Part shown: positions 24,845 through 37,553 of the stretch, in pieces
Layout: every line of letters begins with the position of its first letter
How positions within the stretch are numbered: position 1 is the stretch's first letter
NCBI GenBank assembly: GCA_945883495.1
Contig: CAMCXS010000012.1
Location: forward strand, 28,070-92,069
Source of the DNA: Akkermansia muciniphila
GTDB lineage: Bacteria > Verrucomicrobiota > Verrucomicrobiia > Verrucomicrobiales > DEV007
Direction: 5' to 3'
DNA length: 64,000 nt
The notes under the pieces: generated by a model
Seen by the model: the letters and a program-made list of their open reading frames with translations, nothing else
Told to the model about the DNA's origin: nothing
Database searches by the model: none
Translations under genes and position numbers: made by a program

Positions 24845-27307
24845 TTAGTTCAGAAAGCGGAATTCAGCAGAGGCGAACAAGCCTTGGCAGAAGGTCGTGA
24901 AAGCGAGGGTGCGGGCTTTTTCGAGGTCCATGGTCTTCTGTGCTTCGGCGACGAAGCGTTGGAAGAAGGCTTGGCAACTGGCGATCTCTTGCTCCGTGGG
25001 CGGACGGCCGTAGCAAATCAGGAACGAGCGGTAAAACCGTTCCCGCACCGACTGCGCTTCAGTCCCAAGCCGCTGGGCCATGGCTTCGGCTTGTTGCACC
25101 ACGAACGGATTGTTCATGAGATACAACGACTGCCCCGGCACGTTCGTGGACTCGCGCACGCCAGTCACCATGTTGGGATCCGCCCCATCGAAGAGAGCGA
25201 GTGACTCTGGCAATAGATCCCGGATCGCAGGCAAATAGACGGAACGGTAACGCTCGGGGCGATTGACGACGTCTGGATTCAACCGCAGTTGCAGCGCCGC
25301 ATCGCCCATTTCGGCAACCAGGGAGCCGCGAGGACGCTGGCGAGCTAACTGGCCACTGGCGACAAGCATGGAATCACGCACGGCTTCAGCATCGAGCCGC
25401 CGCGGAGTGGCGCGCCAGAGATACACGTTATCGGGATCCGCGGCATAATTCGCGGAATCAAACGTGGACGCGAGGCGATACGTGCGGCTCAGGACCATTT
25501 CGCGAATCAAGGTCTTGGCCGACCAGCCGCTGGCCACGAAACGAAGCGCGAGGTGATCGAGGAGTTCCGGGTGCGAAGGGCGTTGGCCGGTGGTCCCAAA
25601 GTTGTCCGGAGACGTGACGATTCCCTGCCCGAAGAGCCCCTGCCAGATGCGGTTGACCATGACCCGGGCGGTCAACGGATTCTCAGCGGAAGCCATCCAA
25701 CGGGCCAGTTGCAAACGGCCACTGGCATCGCTCGGGATCGTGGGAGCGGAGGGTTGGATCACCTGAAGCACGCCACGCGGAACTTTTTGCGCCGGTTTGC
25801 TCAACTCCCCACGGACGAGCACCGGAACATCCGCCGGGACGTCTTTGTCTTGCACCCCCATGGCGAACGTCTTGGTCCGGCCATTGGCATCGAGGCCGTT
25901 GAGCAAGGACTGCAAGGTGCCGATCTGGGAACGCAACCGGATGAGATTGAACAGATTGTTGTTTCCTTTCGCCCCGGTCATCTGCTCGCGGAACTCAGCG
26001 GTGCGCGCCGCGGTGAGCTCTTCCTCCGCCTTAGCGAGCCGTTCCTTGATCCCTGCAATCTCCTGTGGGGAGTAGGTCTTGATTGGGACTTGGTCTTCGA
26101 CGGGCAGCAAAAGCAGCTCCGTGGTCCGCCGGTTAATGCCCGTCGCCACGGTTCCATAGAGTGTCTCCGTGCTCAGAAAGATCCCGGCCAGGGAATAGTA
26201 ATCCGCCGTGGGGATCGGATCCGTCTTGTGATCGTGACACCGCGCACAAGCCACGGTCAGCCCTTGAAAGGCTTGAAACGCGGTGTCGATCTGCTCATCC
26301 GCGACATCCAGGAGAAACTGACGGGAGTCTTGTTCGTTCAAGCCCTTGGTCCCGATTGCGAGAAATCCAGTCGCGATGAGGTTCTCCTGGAAGTCCGCGT
26401 CGTTGCGGATGGGCAAGAGATCTCCGGCGATTTGCTCCAACAAAAAACGGTCATAGGGCTTGTCCTCGTTGAACGAGTCGATCACGTAGTCACGATATCG
26501 CCAAGCGTGCGGATACGGGAGATTGAGCTCTTTGCCGGTCGATTCCCCGTAGCGGGCAACGTCAAGCCAACGGCGCCCCCAACGCTCGCCGAAGTGCGGG
26601 CTGGCCAGGAGCGCATCCGCTTTGGCGGCCAACGCCCGTTCGGGATCCACCTTCCAAGCGCGGACAAAAGCTTGCACCTCCTCGGGACTTGGCGGCAGCC
26701 CAGTGAGATCAAAATGCAAACGGCGAACCAACGACTCCGCCCCTGCGTCGCCCACGGGGTGGAGCCCCTTGGATTCGAGCGCCTCAAGCACGAACCGATC
26801 GATCTCCCCACGGGCCCAATCCGCCTGCTTCGGCTCGGGCACGGGCACACTGCGCGGCGGCTGGAACGCCCAAAAACGGCGCCCCGCCTCGATATCGATG
26901 CCGCTCTTTACGGAAGCCACCTCCTGAACACGCGGGTCCGGCACCCCCATGGAGATCCATGACTTGAAATCCGCGATGGCGGACTCCGGCATCTTGTTTT
27001 TCGGCGGCATCTGCGTGTCCCGATCCGCCCAGGTGATGGCCTCGTAGAGGAGACTCTCCTCAGGATTCCCGGGAACGATGGCTGGACCAGAATCGCCGCC
27101 CGCGAGAAGCCCGTCCCGGGTATCGAGCGCCAAGCCCCCGCGGATTTTCTCCTCGGATGAGTGGCATTCGTAACAATATTGGCTCAGGGCGGGCCGGATC
27201 TTGGACTCGAAAAAGGCGGTCTGCTCGGGTGTGAGCGCTCCGGACACAAACGATGGCGCCAGCAAGATGGCAACGGCAGTGGCGGCGACAACGGGCAACG
27301 ATTTCAT
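24845..27307 (-). CDS. planctomycete-type cytochrome c / DUF1549 / DUF1553 protein
   Basis: 820 residues. A signal peptide (MKSLPVVAATAVAILLAPSFVSG) is followed by a PSCyt1 haem-binding domain with CYECH (Cys45, Cys48, His49), then DUF1549 (PSCyt2, about 160-380, with a second CARCHDHK motif at Cys354-Cys357) and DUF1553 (PSD1, about 510-800, with WQGLFGQGIVTSPDNFG and HPELLDHLA). These proteins are periplasmic and abundant in planctomycetes and verrucomicrobia; their biochemical role remains poorly defined. The usual DUF1501 partner follows, but is separated here by the four-helix-bundle cassette. Confidence 0.9.
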   Translation of the reverse strand: MKSLPVVAATAVAILLAPSFVSGALTPEQTAFFESKIRPALSQYCYECHSSEEKIRGGLALDTRDGLLAGGDSGPAIVPGNPEESLLYEAITWADRDTQMPPKNKMPESAIADFKSWISMGVPDPRVQEVASVKSGIDIEAGRRFWAFQPPRSVPVPEPKQADWARGEIDRFVLEALESKGLHPVGDAGAESLVRRLHFDLTGLPPSPEEVQAFVRAWKVDPERALAAKADALLASPHFGERWGRRWLDVARYGESTGKELNLPYPHAWRYRDYVIDSFNEDKPYDRFLLEQIAGDLLPIRNDADFQENLIATGFLAIGTKGLNEQDSRQFLLDVADEQIDTAFQAFQGLTVACARCHDHKTDPIPTADYYSLAGIFLSTETLYGTVATGINRRTTELLLLPVEDQVPIKTYSPQEIAGIKERLAKAEEELTAARTAEFREQMTGAKGNNNLFNLIRLRSQIGTLQSLLNGLDANGRTKTFAMGVQDKDVPADVPVLVRGELSKPAQKVPRGVLQVIQPSAPTIPSDASGRLQLARWMASAENPLTARVMVNRIWQGLFGQGIVTSPDNFGTTGQRPSHPELLDHLALRFVASGWSAKTLIREMVLSRTYRLASTFDSANYAADPDNVYLWRATPRRLDAEAVRDSMLVASGQLARQRPRGSLVAEMGDAALQLRLNPDVVNRPERYRSVYLPAIRDLLPESLALFDGADPNMVTGVRESTNVPGQSLYLMNNPFVVQQAEAMAQRLGTEAQSVRERFYRSFLICYGRPPTEQEIASCQAFFQRFVAEAQKTMDLEKARTLAFTTFCQGLFASAEFRFLN

Positions 27308-27450
27308 GACAGTCCGTGAAATGCAGACGGGCTGATTCGAATCCGGTTACAGGGTGCGGGAAAAAGTCGCGAAATCCCGCGAAGGGGCGACGCCACTTCG
27401 CCCTCGAAAGATTTCTTTCAGAAATCCCCAGGTCATGCTACAAACCGGCG

Positions 27451-27480
27451 TTGACATGTTTGCGCCAACCAAGGTAGCCT
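27451..27480 (+). promoter_or_regulatory. possible promoter of the secretion gene cluster
   Basis: A perfect TTGACA (27451-27456) is followed after 18 bases by TAGCCT (27475-27480), about 50 bases before the first ATPase start, in the divergent gap 27308-27528. The -10 match is weak. Confidence 0.3.
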
Positions 27481-27528
27481 CCGCATTCCGGCGGTCCGTA
27501 TCGCCGTGGCCCTTGGTTCACCCAGGCG

Positions 27529-29253
27529 TTGACCCAATCTGAGTCCTTACCCCCTCACATCTTGTATTCCAACGAGGCATTCATCGTCGAACTGCTGCAA
27601 GAGAACGGCATCGTAACCGGCTCAACCATCTCCGCAGCCAGCCAGCACCGTCGCAACAACGAGTCCACGCTCGAGACGCTGCTCCGCATCGGACAGGTCC
27701 AGGAGATGGACATCACCAACACTCTGGCGGTCGCCAGCAACATGGACGCGGTCGATCTCAATCAGTATCCGATCGATCAAACCGTCGTGAAAGCGGTGAG
27801 CCCCGCCATGTGCGTTCGCTACACCATGCTCCCGGTCTCGTTCGACGGCCACAATCTCCGCGTCGCCGTGGCCGACCCGATGAACATGGAGACGCTCGAC
27901 AGTCTCCAGCACGTGCTTCCCTATCCGGCCGAGTTTGTCTGCGCTCCTCCGGCTCAAATCCGCAAGTGCATCGCCGATTTTTTCGCGGGTCAGCTCAGCC
28001 CGGAGGACGCGGCCAAGATCGGCGGAACGGCCGTCACCACGAAGGGCTCCGAGGACACCAAGGGCGGCGGCGGCAATGAAGAGTCCGCGATGGTCAATCT
28101 GGTCAACCAGATCCTCAGCGACGCTTTCCAGGCCCGGGCTAGTGATATTCATATTGAGCCGCTGGAGAAGGAAGTCCGCCTGCGCTACCGCATTGATGGC
28201 GCCCTCCACCACATCGCCAGCCATCCCCGCAAGCTGCTCCCATCCATTGTCAGCCGGATCAAGATCATGACCGGCAGCATGTCGATCGCCGAAAAGCGGA
28301 TTCCCCAGGACGGCCGGATTCAGGCGAAAATCGGCAAAAAGGAACTCGACCTCCGGGTCAGCACGGTCCCGACCTCCCACGGGGAATCGATCGTCATGCG
28401 GATTCTGGACAAGAGCTCGCTGGTGCTCGGTCTGCCGCAGCTCGGGTTCATGGCGGACGACAACGAAGTCTTCAGCCGTCACCTGCGCCTTCCGGACGGC
28501 ATCGTTTTGGTCACCGGCCCCACTGGCTCGGGAAAAACCACGACGCTCTACGCCTGTCTCAACGAGATCAACAAGCCAGACAAGAAGATCATCACGGTGG
28601 AAGACCCGGTCGAGTATCAGCTCAGCGGGATCAACCAAGTCGGGGTGAAAGCGGACATCGGGATGACGTTCCACTCCGCGCTGCGCGCCATCCTTCGGCA
28701 AGCGCCGAACATCATCATGATCGGTGAGATTCGGGACTTGGAGACAGCGACGATCGCGATCAACGCCTCGCTCACCGGTCACTTGGTGTTCTCCACCCTG
28801 CACACCAACGACGCCCCGAGCGCCGTGGCTCGTCTGGAGGACATGGGGGTGAAGCGCTTCCTGATTTCCTCCGCCGTCCGGGCCATTATGGCGCAACGTT
28901 TGGTTCGAGGCCTTTGCAAAGAGTGCAAGCGGCCGGGGGAACTCACCGATCTGGAAATCCGCCGCCTCGGCCTCGACGCTGGCCAGCTGCAAGCCGCAAA
29001 CGTCATGGTCCCTCATGGTTGCCGCGAGTGCCGGAACACCGGGTTCCGCGGCCGGATCGGGCTTTTTGAAATCTTTAACATCGACGACGAGGTCGCCCGT
29101 CTCATCAACGCCGATTTGACCACACCCCAACTCCGCAAACGAGCCCGAGAGCTCGGCATGCGCACCCTCCGTGAGGACGGAATCCGCAAGGTCCTCGGTG
29201 GAATCACCTCCGGCTCCGAGGTGATCCGCGTCACCATGCAGGACAACAACTGA
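27529..29253 (+). CDS. gspE: type II secretion / type IV pilus assembly ATPase, first copy
   Basis: 574 residues of the GspE/PilB/VirB11 family, which power assembly of pseudopili or pili at the cytoplasmic face. An N-terminal GspE_N domain (about 1-150) precedes the ATPase domain with Walker A GPTGSGKTTTLYAC near residue 330, the Asp/Glu boxes around IIMIGEIRDLETA, and a Cys4 zinc site (CKEC near 463, CREC near 498). No ATG precedes the conserved N-terminus. The start is TTG, either 27529 or 27562; the latter (LYSNEAFIVELLQENG) looks closer to homologue starts. It is followed after 23 bases by a second ATPase of the same family. Confidence 0.9.
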   Translation: MTQSESLPPHILYSNEAFIVELLQENGIVTGSTISAASQHRRNNESTLETLLRIGQVQEMDITNTLAVASNMDAVDLNQYPIDQTVVKAVSPAMCVRYTMLPVSFDGHNLRVAVADPMNMETLDSLQHVLPYPAEFVCAPPAQIRKCIADFFAGQLSPEDAAKIGGTAVTTKGSEDTKGGGGNEESAMVNLVNQILSDAFQARASDIHIEPLEKEVRLRYRIDGALHHIASHPRKLLPSIVSRIKIMTGSMSIAEKRIPQDGRIQAKIGKKELDLRVSTVPTSHGESIVMRILDKSSLVLGLPQLGFMADDNEVFSRHLRLPDGIVLVTGPTGSGKTTTLYACLNEINKPDKKIITVEDPVEYQLSGINQVGVKADIGMTFHSALRAILRQAPNIIMIGEIRDLETATIAINASLTGHLVFSTLHTNDAPSAVARLEDMGVKRFLISSAVRAIMAQRLVRGLCKECKRPGELTDLEIRRLGLDAGQLQAANVMVPHGCRECRNTGFRGRIGLFEIFNIDDEVARLINADLTTPQLRKRARELGMRTLREDGIRKVLGGITSGSEVIRVTMQDNN

Positions 29254-29276
29254 TCTCCATTCTCCCGCGACCGCTG

Positions 29277-30941
29277 ATGAACGCAGACACCATCATCGAC
29301 CTCCTGGTCAACCGCGAATTGCTGTCACCCGAGCAAGGCGAATACTATCTTGGGGAAGCCCGGCAGACCCGGAGCAGCATCGTTGACATCCTTGAGAGCC
29401 ACCAGCTCATCACCCGGGATGGGCTCTACAACCTCATTGCCGATGACATCGGCGGGGTTTACTACGACCTCTCCGGCTTCGAGCCTTCCCCACAAATGCT
29501 GGCCACCATCCCAGCCGGCACCGCCCGTCTCCATCAAGCGCTCCCGATTCAGTTCGACGAGACTTCCCTCTACGTTGCCCTGGTCGACCCGCTGGACCCA
29601 AACACGGTGGAGGACCTCCGCTTCTCGTTGAACCAGGAGATTCGGATCGTTGTCGCCGAGCCCTCGCGCATCTCGGAACTGATCAACAAGTGCTACGCGG
29701 AAAAGGCCGTGGACGACTTCTCCGATGTCATGTCGGAGTTGAGCAGTTTGAGTGGCTCCAACGACGATTTGGAGGCGGAAGCGAATTCCGCGCCCATCAT
29801 CCGCTACGTGGATCTGGTTTTGTTTCAGGCCATCAAGGAGCGCGCCTCGGACATCCACTTTGAGCCATTCGAGGACGACTTCAAGATTCGCTACCGGGTG
29901 GATGGAGCCCTCTACGAGATGGCGCCGCCTCCGCAGCACCTTCAGCTTTCCATCACCTCCCGGATTAAGGTGATGTCGAACCTGAACATCGCCGAACGCC
30001 GGCTGCCCCAGGACGGCCGGATCATGAAGACGATTGGCACGCAGCCCGTAGACATGCGGGTATCGACCCTGCCGACGCAGTTTGGCGAATCGGTCGTGTT
30101 GCGGGTGTTGGACCGGAGCTCGGTAAACCTCGACCTGCACAACCTCAACCTGCCGCCCTACATCGCGGAGTATATTGAGGAGACCATCATCAAGCCCAAC
30201 GGGATCTTTGTCTGCACGGGGCCCACGGGAGCCGGAAAAACGACCACGCTCTACGCCTGTCTGCGTAAGATCAACACGATCGATACGAAAATCCTCACGG
30301 CGGAAGACCCGGTGGAATATGACATCGACGGAATCATCCAAGTTCCGGTGAATGAGGCGATTGGCCTTAGCTTTGGACGGGTGCTGCGGGCCTTCCTCCG
30401 TCAAGACCCCGACCGGATTCTAGTGGGAGAGATGCGGGACTTGGAAACCGCGCAAATCGCGATCCAGGCGTCTCTGACCGGACACTTGGTTTTCTCCACC
30501 TTGCACACGAACGATGCCCCCGGGGCGGTCACTCGTCTCGTGGATATGGGTTGCGAACCCTTCCTCGTCGCCGCCACCATGCAAGGGGTGCTCGCGCAAC
30601 GTCTGCTCCGGACCATCTGCCCGAATTGCAAAGTCCCGTATCCCCCCAACGACACAATCCTCTCGAAGCTGAAGCTGACTCGCGGAGATGTCGGGGCACA
30701 AAAGTTCTACACCGGGGGCGGATGTGCTACGTGCAACAACACCGGATACAAAGGCCGCCAAGGTCTTTTTGAGCTGCTCGACATGAACGACACCCTCCGG
30801 GATTTGGTAACGCAGCGGGTCGGCACGGTCGTGCTCAAGCAGAAAGCCATCGAAATGGGAATGAAGACCCTGCGCGAGGATGGGCTGCGCTGTATTTTTG
30901 ACGGCATCACCACCATTGAAGAAGTGTTGAAATACACCTGA
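29277..30941 (+). CDS. type II secretion / type IV pilus assembly ATPase, second copy
   Basis: 554 residues, same family and domain order as the upstream gene but clearly diverged. It has an N-terminal domain (about 1-145), an ATPase core with Walker A GPTGAGKTTTLYAC near residue 315, ILVGEMRDLETAQIA, and a zinc site (CPNC near 448, CATC near 483). Both copies keep the nucleotide-binding motifs, so neither is an obvious pseudogene. Two tandem assembly ATPases before one platform protein raise the possibility of a hetero-hexamer or of alternative motors; neither looks like a PilT retraction ATPase, because both carry the zinc site and N-terminal domain. Confidence 0.9.
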   Translation: MNADTIIDLLVNRELLSPEQGEYYLGEARQTRSSIVDILESHQLITRDGLYNLIADDIGGVYYDLSGFEPSPQMLATIPAGTARLHQALPIQFDETSLYVALVDPLDPNTVEDLRFSLNQEIRIVVAEPSRISELINKCYAEKAVDDFSDVMSELSSLSGSNDDLEAEANSAPIIRYVDLVLFQAIKERASDIHFEPFEDDFKIRYRVDGALYEMAPPPQHLQLSITSRIKVMSNLNIAERRLPQDGRIMKTIGTQPVDMRVSTLPTQFGESVVLRVLDRSSVNLDLHNLNLPPYIAEYIEETIIKPNGIFVCTGPTGAGKTTTLYACLRKINTIDTKILTAEDPVEYDIDGIIQVPVNEAIGLSFGRVLRAFLRQDPDRILVGEMRDLETAQIAIQASLTGHLVFSTLHTNDAPGAVTRLVDMGCEPFLVAATMQGVLAQRLLRTICPNCKVPYPPNDTILSKLKLTRGDVGAQKFYTGGGCATCNNTGYKGRQGLFELLDMNDTLRDLVTQRVGTVVLKQKAIEMGMKTLREDGLRCIFDGITTIEEVLKYT

Positions 30942-31032
30942 GGGTCCGCAGTTCTTGCATCGACTTCCAGCAACCGCCCCCCTACAATCACCTTTCTAAG
31001 TCTCAGAATCTCTTTCACCGCGCTCATTCATC

Positions 31033-32322
31033 ATGCCCAATTTCGAGTACATCGCCCTCGACTCCCGTGGTCAGGAAACCACCGGAACGCTCAGCGCCCC
31101 CAACGAAGCGGAAGCGTATCAGATGCTGCGCCGCGACGGACTCTACCCGACGAAGGTCGGAGATGCGGGCAAGGGTGGCGTCGGAGCAGCCGCCAAGCGC
31201 AAAGCCACCAAGGCTGCGAAGACTGGAGGGGGCAAGAAGAAGGGCGGAAAACCCGCCAAGGTGACCGGCAAGGTGGCTCCAAAGACGCTGATGCTCTTCA
31301 CCCGCCAGTTGGCCACCTTGGTCGATGCCGGTTTGCCACTTCTCAAAGGGCTTTCCGTTCTGGGAGACCAGGAAAAGAACAAGATCATGCGCAGCGCCAT
31401 CCACACGATGGCGGACAGCGTCCAGACCGGTAGTACCTTCTCCGAGAGCTTGGGGCAACACCCGAAAATCTTCAACAAGCTCTATGTAAACATGGTCAAG
31501 GCGGGCGAACTCGGCGGGGTGCTCGAAGTCGTCCTCAACCGTCTTGCGGAATACCAGGAGAAAGCTCAAAAGCTAAAGAACAAGGTCGTCGCCGCCATGG
31601 TTTACCCGATCATCGTGATGGTGATCGCTGTCGCCATCCTCATCTTCCTCCTTGCCTTCATCGTCCCGCAGTTCCAGAAAATTTTCGAAGAGATGCTGCG
31701 CGGCAAACCGCTGCCAGCGATCACTCAATTCGTCATCAACGCCAGTGACTTCGTCGGAAACAAATTTCCCTTCCTCATCATTGGCTTCGGCGTCCTGTTT
31801 GCTGGCTGGAAACTGCTCCAAATGACCCCGGGAGGCCGTCGCTGGATCGATAGCGTGGCCCTCAAGCTGCCGATTGTGGGCGGTGTCCAGCAGAAGACCT
31901 CCATCGCCCGCTTTTCCCGAACCCTCGGCACCCTAGTCAGCAGCGGTGTGCCCATCCTCCAAGCTCTCAACATCACCCGGGACACGGCAGGAAACATCGT
32001 CGTGGCCGAGGCCATCGACAAAGTCCACGAAGCCGTGCGCGAGGGGGAAACCATCGTCACTCCTTTGGAAGCGAGTAAAATCTTCCCTCCAATGGTCATC
32101 AGTATGGTCCAGGTTGGCGAAGAAACAGGTCAGCTCCCAGACATGCTTATGAAAATTGCCGACGTTTACGACGATGAAGTTGATACTGCCGTCGCCAGTC
32201 TCACCGCCATGTTGGAGCCCATCATGATTGTTGGCCTGGCGCTAATCGTCGGGACCATTGTGCTCGCTCTTTTCCTTCCCCTCGTCAGCATCATCACAGC
32301 GATGAACGAAGGACTCAACTGA
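31033..32322 (+). CDS. gspF: GspF/PilC inner-membrane platform protein
   Basis: 429 residues with two GspF domains (about 95-220 and 300-425) and three transmembrane segments (about 198-222, 250-268, 392-420). Typical features are LMLFTRQLATLVDAGLPLL, VYDDEVDTAVASLTAMLEP and the C-terminal hydrophobic hairpin. Residues about 45-85 are an unusual low-complexity Lys/Ala/Gly linker between the N-terminal cap and the first GspF domain. It is the platform on which the ATPases act to extrude pseudopilins. It lies downstream of the two ATPase genes in the same orientation. Confidence 0.92.
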   Translation: MPNFEYIALDSRGQETTGTLSAPNEAEAYQMLRRDGLYPTKVGDAGKGGVGAAAKRKATKAAKTGGGKKKGGKPAKVTGKVAPKTLMLFTRQLATLVDAGLPLLKGLSVLGDQEKNKIMRSAIHTMADSVQTGSTFSESLGQHPKIFNKLYVNMVKAGELGGVLEVVLNRLAEYQEKAQKLKNKVVAAMVYPIIVMVIAVAILIFLLAFIVPQFQKIFEEMLRGKPLPAITQFVINASDFVGNKFPFLIIGFGVLFAGWKLLQMTPGGRRWIDSVALKLPIVGGVQQKTSIARFSRTLGTLVSSGVPILQALNITRDTAGNIVVAEAIDKVHEAVREGETIVTPLEASKIFPPMVISMVQVGEETGQLPDMLMKIADVYDDEVDTAVASLTAMLEPIMIVGLALIVGTIVLALFLPLVSIITAMNEGLN

Positions 32323-32343
32323 TCCCTACCCCCAAGAATTCCG

Positions 32344-32970
32344 ATGCATCGCATTCCACAAATTGCTTCCCGCCCTCGCCAGAGCGGATGGACCATGATG
32401 GAACTCCTCTTCGTCATGGCCATTATGATCGGTCTTGCCGCCGTCATGGCCGCATCGATCGGCCCAGTCCAAGCCAACATGTCTCGGCAACGCTCTCGTG
32501 GCTTCCTCAAGATGCTCGAGACCGGCCTGGAACAATTCCGCGCCGAGTATGGCTCCTACCCCAAGTGCGAGAACCCAAACGATGGGGCCAACGTGCTTTA
32601 CCGGACCCTTTTTGGCGACTACAACGAGGACGGAAAGCCTGACTGGAGCGCCACTGGAGGCCAAGACACTTCCGTCAAAACCTTCATCGGCGACCTAAAC
32701 CCGGGCACCATCGATCAAGCAACTGGCTCGACCAAAAATCCCTTTGTCCGGATGGTCCTTGGGAAGCTCATCCTTGTCGATTCCTGGGGAACGCAGCTCT
32801 ACTACGTGGGTGGAGCGGCGACAAAGCACAATGGCCGAACCGAGATCCAAGAAAACGGTGTTCCGACTGGCAGATTTGCCAACGACGGCAATTCCTATGA
32901 TCTGTGGAGCCTAGGCAACGACCCAGACCCTTCAGACGACAACGACTCGATGTGGCTGAAGAACTGGTAA
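32344..32970 (+). CDS. type II secretion pseudopilin (GspG-like)
   Basis: 208 residues with a class III prepilin leader: QSG, then WTMMELLFVMAIMIGLAAVMAAS, with Glu at position +5 after the predicted prepilin peptidase cleavage. The GspG-like C-terminal part contains YGSYPKCENPND, LVDSWGTQLYYVGG and DGNSYDLWSLGNDPDPSDDND, the last resembling the calcium-binding end of GspG. It follows gspF by 21 bases. No secretin, prepilin peptidase or other core gene is in the window, so the rest of the machine must be encoded elsewhere. Confidence 0.85.
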   Translation: MHRIPQIASRPRQSGWTMMELLFVMAIMIGLAAVMAASIGPVQANMSRQRSRGFLKMLETGLEQFRAEYGSYPKCENPNDGANVLYRTLFGDYNEDGKPDWSATGGQDTSVKTFIGDLNPGTIDQATGSTKNPFVRMVLGKLILVDSWGTQLYYVGGAATKHNGRTEIQENGVPTGRFANDGNSYDLWSLGNDPDPSDDNDSMWLKNW

Positions 32971-33292
32971 TCTCGCCAAATCTTGAGGTCTTGGCGTCCC
33001 AGAAAGGCTCTCGGGAGACGGATCCTCCTCTCTCGACTGGACGGCTCACTGGGCTTGCATTGGTTGTAAGCCTGGTCAACATGAACTCAGGTTTCTGAGC
33101 GCCGACAGGAACTTCCGTTTTATCGTGCCTCTCCTTGGATCTCGCTCAAAACTAGATGCGTTTGGTTCACCACGCCCTTGGAGGCCATTTGGGATACTGG
33201 GAAATGAGGCGGGCGGGCTCCCTCTGAGCTAGGCACATTGTTCTCCGCTCATCCAGTTGATACAACGACTGGAAGTGTCTCCGACCTTAAGC
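32971..33292. other. intergenic stretch without recognisable gene
   Basis: Between the convergent pseudopilin and TIGR04073 genes. I see no ORF with coding character, no RNA gene and no repeat before the terminator that follows. Confidence 0.6.
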
Positions 33293-33323
33293 AAAAAAAA
33301 ACCGGACGGTTTTCACCATCCGG
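33293..33323 (-). terminator. rho-independent terminator of the TIGR04073 gene
   Basis: On the minus strand an 8-bp stem (CCGGATGG / CCGTCCGG, one A-C mismatch, 6-base loop) is followed directly by nine T residues, 37 bases after the stop codon. Confidence 0.9.
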
Positions 33324-33360
33324 CATAATTCTCGAGAAAGCTCCGCGCAGGTTCTGCTAA

Positions 33361-33768
33361 CTAGTAGGACTGACTGCGCACGTAGTTCGCGGACGTAAAG
33401 CCGGCTGAGGTAGGGAATTCCGTGTATCCGCCTACGTGGTCGTAGGTGTCCGAAGGATACGGGGCGCGATAGCTCTCCTTATACATCGGGGTGCGGAAAT
33501 TCACGAGTTCGTAAAGGCCATACCCGATCCGAGAACCAGCACGATCGAAGCCATTGACGACACCATGTGACCAAGCTGCGATGTTGCCTTCCTCCTCTAA
33601 AGTGCGTTGGAAGGTGGCTGATACTTCAAGCGGCCCATAGAAAATGTTGGCGAGCGCCCGGCTCAATTTGCGAATGGGCGTGTATTTGCTTCCCGGAGGG
33701 GACTGAATGTCCGCCACCGCCATTGATCCGAGACCGGCCAGTAAGAGCACCACGAGAGCCTTCTTCAT
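33361..33768 (-). CDS. exosortase system-associated protein, TIGR04073 family
   Basis: 135 residues with a signal peptide (MKKALVVLLLAGLGSMAVA). The mature part has KLSRALANIFYGPLEVSATF and GYGLYELVNFRTP, the pattern of the TIGR04073 family that co-occurs with exosortase/PEP-CTERM systems in Verrucomicrobia and Lentisphaerae. Its function is not known. Its presence suggests that the genome encodes an exosortase, though none is in this window. It is a stand-alone gene with its own terminator, divergent from the greA fusion gene. Confidence 0.82.
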   Translation of the reverse strand: MKKALVVLLLAGLGSMAVADIQSPPGSKYTPIRKLSRALANIFYGPLEVSATFQRTLEEEGNIAAWSHGVVNGFDRAGSRIGYGLYELVNFRTPMYKESYRAPYPSDTYDHVGGYTEFPTSAGFTSANYVRSQSY

Positions 33769-33862
33769 GAGGGCGAGACTAAGACAATCCTGAGAGGATT
33801 GGCAACCTTTTATCTAAAAATTGCTTGGTACTCGGTCGATCCCGCCTACGCTTGAGATTCGC

Positions 33863-37113
<3,251 letters not shown>

Positions 37114-37137
37114 GACTCAACAAATTTTCAAGCTTTT

Positions 37138-37174
37138 CCGCCCTCCTCCGGACTTCGATCCGGTGAGGGGGCGG
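37138..37174. other. GC-rich stem-loop after enolase
   Basis: CCGCCCTCCTCCGGA and TCCGGTGAGGGGGCGG pair around a short CTTCGA loop, 25 bases after the eno stop. There is no following T-tract, so this is at best a weak terminator or an mRNA-stabilising 3' hairpin before ftsB. Confidence 0.5.
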
Positions 37175-37196
37175 CATTCTCAGTTGAGCTTGGCTC

Positions 37197-37553
37197 ATGG
37201 CGGGTGCAGGATGGTGGGGCTCACTCCACTGCCCTGTGCCCTTTTCTTTGCGCCAACTTCCTCTGCCCAGCCTTTGGCACGTCACCGCTTTCTTGGTCAC
37301 GGTGCTGGCAACCGGCTGGACCATGGGCACGTTTGAGCCTGAAATCCGCCGCTTGCTCGCCCTCGAAGCGCAGGCCGACGCGCTGTCCGCCGAAGAGCGC
37401 CGCCTCGAAGGGCGCCTGGATGAGATTCGCAGACGCCAGCAATGGTTGGAGAATGATCCCGCCTACGTAGAAGCGGTGGCCCGGGATCGGCTAGATCTTC
37501 AACGGACCGGAGAAACCATCTTTCGCATCCCCCGTTCTTCTATCTCCCAATGA
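37197..37553 (+). CDS. ftsB: FtsB/DivIC-like septum formation initiator
   Basis: 118 residues: a short cytoplasmic N-terminus, one transmembrane helix (about 27-45, WHVTAFLVTVLATGWTMG), a periplasmic coiled coil (about 50-88), and the conserved tail DPAYVEAVARDRLDLQRTGETIFRI typical of FtsB/DivIC. It would be part of the FtsQLB divisome subcomplex. The first 25 residues are not conserved-looking, so the start could be later. It lies after enolase and overlaps the next gene by ATGA. Confidence 0.82.
   Translation: MAGAGWWGSLHCPVPFSLRQLPLPSLWHVTAFLVTVLATGWTMGTFEPEIRRLLALEAQADALSAEERRLEGRLDEIRRRQQWLENDPAYVEAVARDRLDLQRTGETIFRIPRSSISQ

Noticed and set aside
25553..26962. Plus-strand open frame opposite the DUF1553 gene (469 codons)
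   Set aside because: No recognisable domain, and it lies entirely inside the coding region of a well-supported gene.
27622..29130. Antisense open frame opposite the first secretion ATPase (502 codons)
   Set aside because: It is the shadow of a gene with clear Walker and zinc motifs and has no family features of its own.
27529..32970. Complete type II secretion system
   Set aside because: Only two ATPases, GspF and one pseudopilin are present; secretin, GspC/L/M and prepilin peptidase are absent from the window.
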